Source: Thiomicrorhabdus sp.
Lineage (GTDB): Bacteria; Pseudomonadota; Gammaproteobacteria; Thiomicrospirales; Thiomicrospiraceae
DNA: 5,366 bases
Assembly: GCA_021648185.1 (NCBI GenBank)
Contig: JAKITH010000089.1
Coordinates: 1 to 5,366, forward strand
Reading direction: 5' to 3'
Part shown: positions 1 to 5,255 of the stretch, piece after piece
Layout: each line of letters opens with the position of its first letter
Position numbering within the stretch: the stretch's first letter is position 1
Position numbers and translations under genes: made by a program
Notes under the pieces: generated by a model
What the model was told of the DNA's origin: nothing
Seen by the model: only the letters and a program-made list of their open reading frames with translations
The model's database searches: none

Positions 1-2
1 CT

Positions 3-911
3 ATCATTGACTCATTTGTGTTTTTTATAGGGCTAGGTTTGTTTTCGTTAGCGATCTCTATGTTAGCTTGGAATGTTGTTCGAGAGCATGATTGGGGAGC
101 CCTTAAGGCATCCGCCATTATGTGGTTTGTTGCTTTGTTGGTTGTCAGTGTTCATTTTATGGTATTGGACTACTCGGATACTACGCTGTTTTTTGAATAT
201 CTTTTTTGGGGAGGAGGGCATGTTTTACAGTTTGTTTACATTCTGATTCTATGGCTGGTTTGGTGTTGGCCGAATAGAACCCCCTTAAAGGGGCAGCTAA
301 GCAGTACAGTATTCATTATATTTTTTGCCCTTAGCTTTATGATTTTTTTAGACCCCAGTGGGGAGTATTCTCGTCGTGCCTATACCTTGCTAATGCAAGG
401 CGGCATGTTGATTTTACTGTTACCTATGTTATGGTGGGTCTATAGAGAGGGGGGTAAAAAAACCATAAAAAACATGGGTATAGGGTTTTATTCATCCGTA
501 GTATTGATACTGTTAGGGGTGATAATCGGTCTATTAATTCGTGACGATTCTGTTATTGTTACTGCACACTATCATGCAATGAATGCGGCGATTACCGTTG
601 CTTTTATGGGATTGGCCTATGTTTTTATAAAGCAGCACAGTACTAAGCCAGTCTCTTTAAAATGGATTAATTTTCAACTAACACTTTATGCCATTGGCAT
701 GGCGTTATACGTGTTAGGAATGGCGGGTTCAGGCTGGTTAGGCGTGCCGAGAAAAACAGCCATGATGTTAGAGGATAATAGTTTAGAGCAAATTTCAATG
801 GGTATTATGGGCATAGGGGGCGCATTATCCATTGTTGCAACGTTGCTTTTTGTAAGCTTTATTTTTTACGCTTTGGTACAACGAAAAAATATAATTAAGG
901 AATTAAAATGA
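3..911 (+). CDS. Heme-copper oxidase subunit I-like membrane cytochrome, 5' partial
   Basis: The frame is open to the left edge, with sense codons before the first GTG at 18, so the gene starts upstream and only its C-terminal part is seen. Counting from that GTG, about nine hydrophobic segments are visible, matching helices IV-XII of a 12-helix subunit I. WGGGH (His68) fits the helix VI CuB ligand. AHYH (His184, His186) after DDSVIVT matches the helix X AHFH motif that ligates the high-spin and low-spin hemes. The helix VII equivalent (residues about 94-115, ending FLDPSG) has no histidine, and the residue four after His68 is Phe, where ba3-type oxidases carry the cross-linked Tyr. I infer a b-type heme membrane electron carrier of the oxidase fold rather than a working oxygen reductase. 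The helix II heme ligand lies outside the window. The gene overlaps the following TPR gene by 4 bp, implying co-translation. The family call is fairly safe; the function is not. Confidence 0.75.
   Translation: MIDSFVFFIGLGLFSLAISMLAWNVVREHDWGALKASAIMWFVALLVVSVHFMVLDYSDTTLFFEYLFWGGGHVLQFVYILILWLVWCWPNRTPLKGQLSSTVFIIFFALSFMIFLDPSGEYSRRAYTLLMQGGMLILLLPMLWWVYREGGKKTIKNMGIGFYSSVVLILLGVIIGLLIRDDSVIVTAHYHAMNAAITVAFMGLAYVFIKQHSTKPVSLKWINFQLTLYAIGMALYVLGMAGSGWLGVPRKTAMMLEDNSLEQISMGIMGIGGALSIVATLLFVSFIFYALVQRKNIIKELK
897..901 (+). promoter_or_regulatory. Ribosome binding site of the TPR gene
   Basis: AAGGA lies six bases before the ATG at 908, inside the last codons of the upstream membrane-protein gene. 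The spacing supports the ATG at 908 as the start and coupling to the upstream gene, whose TGA overlaps it as ATGA. Confidence 0.7.
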
Positions 912-1525
912 ATCAACAAAAACAGTCAATGATTACAGCGATCGCTTCACTGGTATTCGTTTTTGTATTTATTTTAGGGATCGGTTTTCTGTCAGAAAAA
1001 ACAGAGACGGTTGTACCCGCTATTAAAAAAATAACATTAGTTGACCCCAAATCACAACCAAATCAACATGCAAGACAAGCGAAAGCCATAGAGATTGAAC
1101 AACGTTTTAATCAAGCCGTGATCATGTTGCATTCTAAGCAATACGACAACGCCATTAAAGCTCTGCATCGAGTACTCGAGCTGGCGCCCAGAATGCCCGA
1201 AGCCCATGTAAATATGGGCTATGCTTTTTTAGACGGCGGCAATGCTAAAGCGGCACGTGACTTTTTTGCAAGCGCCATTGAATTGAATTTAAACCAACTG
1301 AATGCTTATTATGGCTTGGCGATGGCTTCTGAAGTCTTAGGTGATATGGAGTCGGCGTTGGGTGCCATGCGAACCTATGTGCATTTAAGCCCAAAAGATG
1401 ACCCTTATGTTGCCAAAGCCCGTGCTGCACTGTGGGAGTGGCAGGCAGCTCGGGAACAGACGCGAAATCAGGCCGTTCAAAAAGAGCCACCAGCCCAAAC
1501 AGAACATAGTATCGATACAAAATAA
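908..1525 (+). CDS. Membrane-anchored TPR-repeat protein
   Basis: This 205-residue protein has a short Lys-containing N-terminus, one hydrophobic segment at about residues 9-28, a linker, then three tetratricopeptide repeats at about 66-99, 100-133 and 134-167. Consensus positions are visible in each repeat, for example the Gly-Tyr/Ala-x-x-x and A-x-x-x-F/L patterns ahead of the Asn/Pro turn. The tail (about 178-205) is polar, rich in Gln and Glu, and probably disordered. By the positive-inside rule the TPR domain should face the periplasm. TPR domains placed this way, as in CcmI and NrfG, bind apocytochromes during heme attachment; a similar chaperone or scaffold role for the 11-heme protein encoded 78 bp downstream is an inference from context. 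There are no CXXCH motifs, so it is not itself a c-type cytochrome. The 4-bp overlap with the upstream gene and the AAGGA at 897-901 fix the start. Confidence 0.8.
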   Translation: MNQQKQSMITAIASLVFVFVFILGIGFLSEKTETVVPAIKKITLVDPKSQPNQHARQAKAIEIEQRFNQAVIMLHSKQYDNAIKALHRVLELAPRMPEAHVNMGYAFLDGGNAKAARDFFASAIELNLNQLNAYYGLAMASEVLGDMESALGAMRTYVHLSPKDDPYVAKARAALWEWQAAREQTRNQAVQKEPPAQTEHSIDTK

Positions 1526-1583
1526 TACGACTTTAAACGAATAAATGACAAGCCCTTACTGAGTTCAAAATTTGATACGCATA

Positions 1584-1593
1584 GGGGGGGGAG
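1584..1593 (+). promoter_or_regulatory. G8-containing Shine-Dalgarno region of the multiheme cytochrome
   Basis: A run of eight G (1584-1591) followed by AG forms the GGGGAG-type ribosome binding site, ending ten bases before the ATG at 1604. The next in-frame ATG (1622) would be 28 bases away, so this site favours the 1604 start. A homopolymer inside a ribosome binding site is unusual, because slippage would alter the spacing or strength of initiation. Confidence 0.6.
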
Positions 1594-1603
1594 AAAAAAT
1601 AGT

Positions 1604-3946
1604 ATGCGAATTCAAATAAATATGCAAAAAGCATTGCTTGTTTTGATGGTGAGTAGTTTTTTATGCTTGAACACCGGCGTAGTGTTTTCAGCGGGCGTAG
1701 AAGACATCGTCAACACCAAACATAATCTGTCTGCCAGTGGTCCGGGAACCCTAAAGGCCACAACAGAAAGTCGCGTGTGTGTCTTTTGCCACACCCCTCA
1801 TGGTTCCACTGTTGCACCTAACGCCCCCTTATGGAATCGAGAACTCTCCAGCGCTACCTACAGCCTCTACAGTTCAGACTCCTTTGATGGTGCTGCCACC
1901 ATTCAACAGCCCAGTGGCAGCTCAAAACTCTGTTTATCCTGTCATGATGGCGCCTTAGTAATTGGAGACGTAAATTTTGCCAATGGTGTATTGGGCGCTA
2001 ATATCTCCATGCAAGGTACCGATGGTGACGGAACCTTTACCTCCGTTGACGAGCTGACTGGGTTTACTCGTAAACTTGGCGTTAACCTCGGCAACGACCA
2101 CCCAATTTCCTTCACCTACGATACCAGCCTAGCCAATATCGATGGTGAACTGTACGATCCCGCCATCACAGGGCATATCGGTAATCGCGTCAAAGGACAA
2201 CCCAAAGCAGCCGTACCGCTAGAAGACAATAAAGTGCAATGTATCTCCTGCCATAACCCTCACACCATTGACGATAAGTTTTTACGACTCAACCGAACTC
2301 AAGCCGTAAATCACGGCACTGACGGCACATTCGATCCCGCTAACGACATCGTTTGTCTGGCCTGTCACAACAAAACGGGTTGGGCAACATCCGCCCATAG
2401 CAATCGCCTTGTTGCTAACGAAACTTACACCACCACCGCATCGGACCAACGTCAATTCCCCAGCGGAATTCAAGTCTGGCAAGCAGCCTGTCTTAACTGT
2501 CACGACACCCACACCGTTACGGGCGCTAGAATGTTGCTCCGAGAAGGAACAGACAGTATTACTACGCCTAAAAGTGGCGGCAACGCCGCGCAAGAAGAGA
2601 CCTGCTACCAATGTCATACCATTAACGGCGGACTCGATAACATTCTAGTGGGTGGTGGAGGTAATGAAGTACCTGACATTGAAACGGAATTCAATCGAAC
2701 CTTCGCCAAGCCTATTACCAATGCCGATCAAAATGTCACCAGCGAACAACACAGCATTACCGATAAAGACTTTATGGAAAGCTCTACCAATCTAGGGAAT
2801 AATCGTCATGTTGAGTGTACTGACTGTCATAACCCGCATCGAATTATTAAAAATCAACTGTTTAATGCAGATCCAACCATTCCCGATGCTAAAGCCCATC
2901 ACGACCATGCTTCAACCAGTGCACCGCACAACAATATTATCTCCGGGGCATTGGCGGGCACATGGGGTGTTGAGCCTACTTATGGTAGTGCAGAGTTTGG
3001 TAGTAATCCCACAGGGTTTACCGTTAAAAGTGGTTACGCTGGCATAGGTGCCAGTGATGATGTGAGCAGTCCTTACGTGACGCGAGAATATCAAATTTGT
3101 ATGAAGTGTCACTCTAACTACGCCTACGGCAACAATCCACCAACCATAGGGCCATCCATTGGGCTCAACAACGTAACTCAGTACACCAATCAAGCGATGG
3201 AGTTTCAAGCGCCCGATGATGACAAAAGAGAAGCCACGGCGCTGACGATAAATCATCGTTCTTGGCATCCCGTGATGGATAGTACGGGACGGACAATTGT
3301 TGAGCGTGGGATGGATCTTTTTGGAGGAAGGGATATATTTAATCCTCCTTGGAAAGATTCTGCCGTGCCTCGAGTTGGTGTTCAAACTATGTATTGCTCA
3401 GATTGTCATGGGAGTTCATTGCCTTTTGATGCTAATAATCCTAGTGTAGAGCCAGCGCCAGATGGGGCATGGGGGCCACATGGATCAGAAAATCGATTTA
3501 TCTTAAAGGGTAATTGGGATACAACAAATAGCAAGGTAACCATTAATCAAGACGTTGAGCTCTGCTTTAGGTGTCATAATAAAAATGAGTATTCTCCTGT
3601 TAGTAGTTCTGATACTACGACCCCTACGGGATTTTCTCGTGGTACTTGGAACTTACATGGCTATCATGTGGGTCGATTAGGGCAGTTACGCTGTACATGG
3701 TGTCATGTTGCAGTTCCGCATGGCTGGCGTAATAAAGCACTATTAGTCGACATTACCAATGATCCAGAGTCGCCTTGTAATGGAGTAGAGCCTTGTAATG
3801 CTGCGCCTTACTACCAAAATGCTTATTTAGGAGGGAATGCAGGGGGAGTTAATTGGCAAACAAGTGGCAACTGGAATGCCGTTGATTGTGGTGGAGGCTG
3901 TAGGGGGGGGGGCTGGATGCGATCTGCTTGTGGTTCCCCGCTTTAA
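1604..3946 (+). CDS. Exported undecaheme c-type cytochrome (doubled-CXXCH family)
   Basis: This 780-residue protein has a signal peptide (residues 1-30, hydrophobic core LLVLMVSSFL, likely cleavage after VFSA). Eleven CXXCH heme motifs have first Cys at 59, 110, 213, 251, 296, 334, 405, 499, 598, 654 and 697. The first ten form five pairs and the eleventh (CTWCH) stands alone. The leading motif of the first four pairs is followed by a nearby His (CHTPH, CHNPH, CHDTH, CHNPH), a candidate distal ligand. The N-terminal pattern (HNLS, GPG, CVFCHTPHG) is typical of the paired-CXXCH cytochromes that include the nanowire-forming OmcS/OmcE group, so an envelope or extracellular electron-transfer role is likely, but filament formation cannot be read from the sequence. 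The C-terminal 85 residues hold extra cysteines (725, 731, 762, 766, 776) in a Gly-rich tail containing a G10 tract. Codon use changes sharply near residue 550. It follows the oxidase-like and TPR genes on the same strand. Confidence 0.9.
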   Translation: MRIQINMQKALLVLMVSSFLCLNTGVVFSAGVEDIVNTKHNLSASGPGTLKATTESRVCVFCHTPHGSTVAPNAPLWNRELSSATYSLYSSDSFDGAATIQQPSGSSKLCLSCHDGALVIGDVNFANGVLGANISMQGTDGDGTFTSVDELTGFTRKLGVNLGNDHPISFTYDTSLANIDGELYDPAITGHIGNRVKGQPKAAVPLEDNKVQCISCHNPHTIDDKFLRLNRTQAVNHGTDGTFDPANDIVCLACHNKTGWATSAHSNRLVANETYTTTASDQRQFPSGIQVWQAACLNCHDTHTVTGARMLLREGTDSITTPKSGGNAAQEETCYQCHTINGGLDNILVGGGGNEVPDIETEFNRTFAKPITNADQNVTSEQHSITDKDFMESSTNLGNNRHVECTDCHNPHRIIKNQLFNADPTIPDAKAHHDHASTSAPHNNIISGALAGTWGVEPTYGSAEFGSNPTGFTVKSGYAGIGASDDVSSPYVTREYQICMKCHSNYAYGNNPPTIGPSIGLNNVTQYTNQAMEFQAPDDDKREATALTINHRSWHPVMDSTGRTIVERGMDLFGGRDIFNPPWKDSAVPRVGVQTMYCSDCHGSSLPFDANNPSVEPAPDGAWGPHGSENRFILKGNWDTTNSKVTINQDVELCFRCHNKNEYSPVSSSDTTTPTGFSRGTWNLHGYHVGRLGQLRCTWCHVAVPHGWRNKALLVDITNDPESPCNGVEPCNAAPYYQNAYLGGNAGGVNWQTSGNWNAVDCGGGCRGGGWMRSACGSPL
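3903..3912 (+). repeat. G10 homopolymer tract within the cytochrome 3' end
   Basis: Ten consecutive G encode part of Arg767 and Gly768-Gly770, 34 bp before the stop. Loss of one G would replace the last residues with a tail that reads on to TAG at 3981-3983, inside the IS inverted repeat. Gain of one G would end the protein at the TAA at 3952-3954. The tract is a slippage candidate, and it is also a place where sequencing errors are common. Confidence 0.7.
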
Positions 3947-3972
3947 TGTTTTAAGTAAGGGTCTGGTTGGCT

Positions 3973-3975
3973 TTA
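3973..3975. repeat. Target-site duplication TTA, left copy
   Basis: TTA directly precedes the left terminal inverted repeat of the IS, and the same TTA follows the right end at 5253-5255. Three-base duplications are usual for IS3-family insertion. The fourth base out differs (left T before TTA, right A after it), so the duplication is read as three bases. Such a short match could be chance, but it agrees with the inverted-repeat boundaries. Confidence 0.65.
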
Positions 3976-4005
3976 TGGAATAGCAACACTATTTGGTACA
4001 CAAAG
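3976..4005 (+). repeat. IS left terminal inverted repeat (orfB end)
   Basis: The 30-base end matches the reverse complement of 5224-5252. The outer nine bases TGGAATAGC are identical, ACTA is shared in the middle, and ACACAAAG is identical at the inner end, with a few mismatches and one gap between. It starts with TG, as IS3-family ends do. The orfB stop codon (3989-3991) lies inside it. Confidence 0.85.
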
Positions 4006-4064
4006 GTTTATTATTCGCCTTTAATGGGCTAATACGATTTTTGTAGGCTTGCTCATACTCCACT

Positions 4065-4073
4065 GGGGAGTCC
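4065..4073 (-). other. Frame restoration site in orfB (apparent +1 base)
   Basis: On the minus strand, reading in the family-like frame through HSTLDYG must shift here to reach the conserved SPVEYE. One extra base fits, either in the GG at 4072-4073 or in the C4 run at 4065-4068. It compensates for the loss at 4167-4175. Confidence 0.6.
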
Positions 4074-4166
4074 ATAATCAAGCGTACTATGCATCCTATC
4101 ATGATAGTACCAGCCGATATAATCCAAGGCTTCGTTTTGTGTTTGGTAATCCGTATCCAAAACGCG

Positions 4167-4175
4167 TTTTTTTTT
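4167..4175 (-). other. Frame disruption in orfB at an A9 homopolymer
   Basis: The minus strand reads TT then nine A then CGCG after the SLKK codons. With ten A the frame continues as SLKKKRVLDTDYQTQNEALD, which resembles IS3-family OrfB C-termini. With nine it gives a non-family sequence (NAFWIRITKHK). One A appears to be missing, through replication slippage or a homopolymer sequencing error. Confidence 0.65.
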
Positions 4176-4314
4176 AAGCTGGCAAAAAAACTTTCTGCAA
4201 CAGCGTTATCCCAGCAATTACCTCTTCGACTCATGCTGGGTTTAATTCCCCATGTGGAAAGCACCTTCAAATATTTGTCTGAAATGTACTGACTTCCTTG
4301 ATCCGTATGAATGA

Positions 4315-4899
4315 TCAATCCTTTGCTCGGCTTTCGGTTCCAAATCGCCATGAGCAGTGCCTGTGAGTAACCAACTCGGCTCTCATATGCTTGTTGGCAC
4401 TCCAGCCTACGACTCTACGGGAGTAAAGATCAATAAAGACAACCAAGAACATCCAGCCTGCTTGAGTTTTAATATAGGTAATGTCGCTCACCCATTTTTG
4501 GTTTGGCCCAACGGGGTTAAACTGCCGTTGTAGCAGGTTTTTAGCAATACGAGTGTCTTCAATATGAGCGACATTTTTATTCCTAAATTTAGGGGTCTGT
4601 TTCACCTTTAAACCGAGTTCTTTTAAAAGACGGTAGATGCGTTTTTTACTGACTTGAATCTCATGATGTTTATTAAGCCATTTTTTTATGCGTACTCCAC
4701 CTGCATGCCCTTTGTACTCGGCAAATACTTCTTTAATTAAAGGCTTTAGTCGTTCATCCAGCACTTGGTGAGGGTTCTTTTTATCGGATTGGCAGGCTTG
4801 TATCCAACTGTAGTAACTACTGCGCTTAATACCGCTGTAGTCGCATAGCTTGGCGATGCTGTATTCGTTTTGGTTTTGAGTAATCCAGGTGTACTTCAC
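4315..4899 (-). pseudogene. IS3-family transposase orfB, N-terminal fragment
   Basis: This 194-residue fragment contains the OrfB N-terminal helix-turn-helix-like region (residues about 10-95, including SYYSWI, VRIKKWL and KKRIYRLLKELGL). It also has the start of the integrase catalytic core with the first catalytic Asp (Asp139 in WVSDITYI) and FIDLYSRRVVGWS. After LVTH (residue 179) the frame runs into unrelated sequence and stops. The next frame gives ALLMAIWNRKPSKGL, the expected continuation, so a two-base gain or one-base loss occurred near 4362-4365. The apparent GTG start overlaps the orfA stop by four bases. In IS3 elements OrfB is normally made as an OrfAB fusion by -1 frameshifting, and here that frame is open from the A7 site into this ORF. 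Without the second Asp and the Glu, this piece alone cannot catalyse transposition. Confidence 0.88.
4362..4365 (-). other. Inactivating frameshift in orfB (CA duplication)
   Basis: The minus strand reads ACT CAC AGG CAC TGC. Removing one CA gives ACT CAG GCA CTG, encoding TQALLMAIWNRKP, which fits IS3-family OrfB. A tandem CA duplication is the simplest cause. It is not a homopolymer, which makes a real mutation more likely than a read error. It separates the first catalytic Asp from the second Asp and the Glu. Confidence 0.7.
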
Positions 4900-5180
4900 T
4901 TGCTGTGTGCCGCAAAGTACACCGCTACTTTTTTTAGGAGTTCAATGTCCTTTTTGGCTTCGGCTAAGGATTTTTGTAATCGACGATTTTCGACTTCTAA
5001 ATTAACGGGTTGAACGTTCTCTGGCTTTGGAAAAGCACTTGAATTGGCAAGTTTGAACTTGTCTACCCACGTATAGAGAGTGTTTGCATTGATGTCTAAA
5101 TCACGCGCCACTTGGGCGACAGGCTTTTTGCCTAATAAGGCCATCTCGATGGCGCGTTCTTTTAGTTCGGGATCGTACAT
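4896..5180 (-). CDS. IS3-family transposase OrfA
   Basis: This 94-residue DNA-binding subunit binds the terminal inverted repeats and supplies the N-terminus of the OrfAB transposase. Residues about 3-45 form a helix-turn-helix (KERAIEMAL, PVAQVARDLDINANTLYTWV). Residues about 58-85 form a leucine-zipper-like coiled coil ending in the conserved ELLKK. I chose the ATG at 5180 because AAAGGAA (5191-5197) sits ten bases upstream of it. An in-frame TTG at 5201 would add seven residues but would place this site inside the gene. OrfA ends four bases into orfB. The reading frame is intact, in contrast to orfB, so OrfA could still be made and could act as a repressor or titrate related IS ends, as is known for OrfA proteins in this family. 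Confidence 0.9.
   Translation of the reverse strand: MYDPELKERAIEMALLGKKPVAQVARDLDINANTLYTWVDKFKLANSSAFPKPENVQPVNLEVENRRLQKSLAEAKKDIELLKKVAVYFAAHSK
4929..4935 (-). other. Programmed -1 ribosomal frameshift site (A7G)
   Basis: The minus strand has seven A followed by G, in phase as CTA AAA AAA GTA within the orfA codons for LLKKV. This is the classic A-rich slippery site of IS3-family elements. A -1 slip continues KKSSGVLCGTQQVKYTW without a stop and joins orfB, giving an OrfAB fusion. I did not identify a downstream stimulatory hairpin or pseudoknot. Confidence 0.75.
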
Positions 5181-5190
5181 GAGAGTTATA

Positions 5191-5197
5191 TTCCTTT
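5191..5197 (-). promoter_or_regulatory. Ribosome binding site of orfA
   Basis: AAAGGAA on the minus strand lies ten bases before the ATG at 5180 and decides that start over the upstream TTG at 5201. The IS segment upstream of it (up to 5252) must hold the IS promoter, but I see no convincing -35/-10 pair. Confidence 0.65.
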
Positions 5198-5223
5198 TCA
5201 AAGTAATGAGATTGTCTCAGTTT

Positions 5224-5252
5224 CTTTGTGTCGGTTTAGTATAGCTATTCCA
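5224..5252 (-). repeat. IS right terminal inverted repeat (orfA end)
   Basis: This 29-base end, read on the minus strand, starts TGGAATAGC and ends ACACAAAG, like the left end at 3976-4005. The middle differs at several bases and is one base shorter. It ends in CA on the plus strand, as expected for this family. Confidence 0.85.
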
Positions 5253-5255
5253 TTA
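5253..5255. repeat. Target-site duplication TTA, right copy
   Basis: TTA directly follows the right inverted repeat and equals the TTA at 3973-3975. Removing the IS and one TTA restores about 140 bp between the cytochrome stop and the window end. Confidence 0.65.

Larger units (their letters stand above)
3989..4351 (-). pseudogene. IS3-family transposase orfB, C-terminal fragment with internal frame errors
   Basis: This fragment carries the second and third catalytic residues of the DDE transposase: Asp17 in HTDQGSQY and Glu53 in DNAVAESFF, with the D(35)E spacing expected of IS3-family OrfB. Its first half continues the upstream fragment after a frame change near 4362. From the A9 run at 4167-4175 to about 4065-4073 the printed frame looks wrong. 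The next frame instead gives family-like sequence including NEALDYIGWYYHDRMHS, after which the original frame resumes with SPVEYEQAYKNR. A one-A loss followed by a one-base gain would explain this. The fragment ends within the left inverted repeat. It is annotated as a pseudogene because the catalytic triad is split across frames and the C-terminus is scrambled. If the indels are sequencing errors, it would be part of an intact orfB. Confidence 0.85.
3976..5252 (-). mobile_element. IS3-family insertion sequence, 1277 bp, complete ends but decayed transposase
   Basis: The element is bounded by imperfect inverted repeats beginning TGGAATAGC at both ends and flanked by TTA. It carries, on the minus strand, orfA (helix-turn-helix and leucine-zipper protein), an A7 frameshift site, and orfB (DDE integrase-type domain). 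Length and layout are typical for IS3-family elements of about 1.2-1.5 kb. orfB has at least three frame disruptions, so self-transposition is unlikely if the sequence is correct. It lies 30 bp past the cytochrome stop, transcribed toward it. I cannot assign a named IS or a subgroup from reading alone. Confidence 0.9.

Noticed and set aside
930..937. GCGATCGC octamer (HIP1-like palindrome known from cyanobacteria)
   Set aside because: I noticed only this one copy and gene content does not suggest a cyanobacterium.
1523..1532. TAATACGACT, identical to the first ten bases of the T7 promoter
   Set aside because: The remaining promoter bases (CACTATAG) are absent, and it overlaps the end of the TPR gene; treated as chance.
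1526..1603. Possible promoter or terminator between the TPR gene and the cytochrome
   Set aside because: I found no convincing -35/-10 pair and no stem followed by a T run, so only the ribosome binding site is annotated.
2912..3385. 157-codon minus-strand open frame inside the cytochrome
   Set aside because: It lies antisense to a gene with clear heme motifs, and its translation shows no recognisable domain; a shadow frame. The same holds for 2282-2617, 1245-1520 and 1612-1794 on the minus strand, and for 2409-2648 and 2808-3047 on the plus strand.
4089..4292. Plus-strand open frame inside the IS
   Set aside because: It is antisense to the conserved transposase catalytic region, with no independent support.
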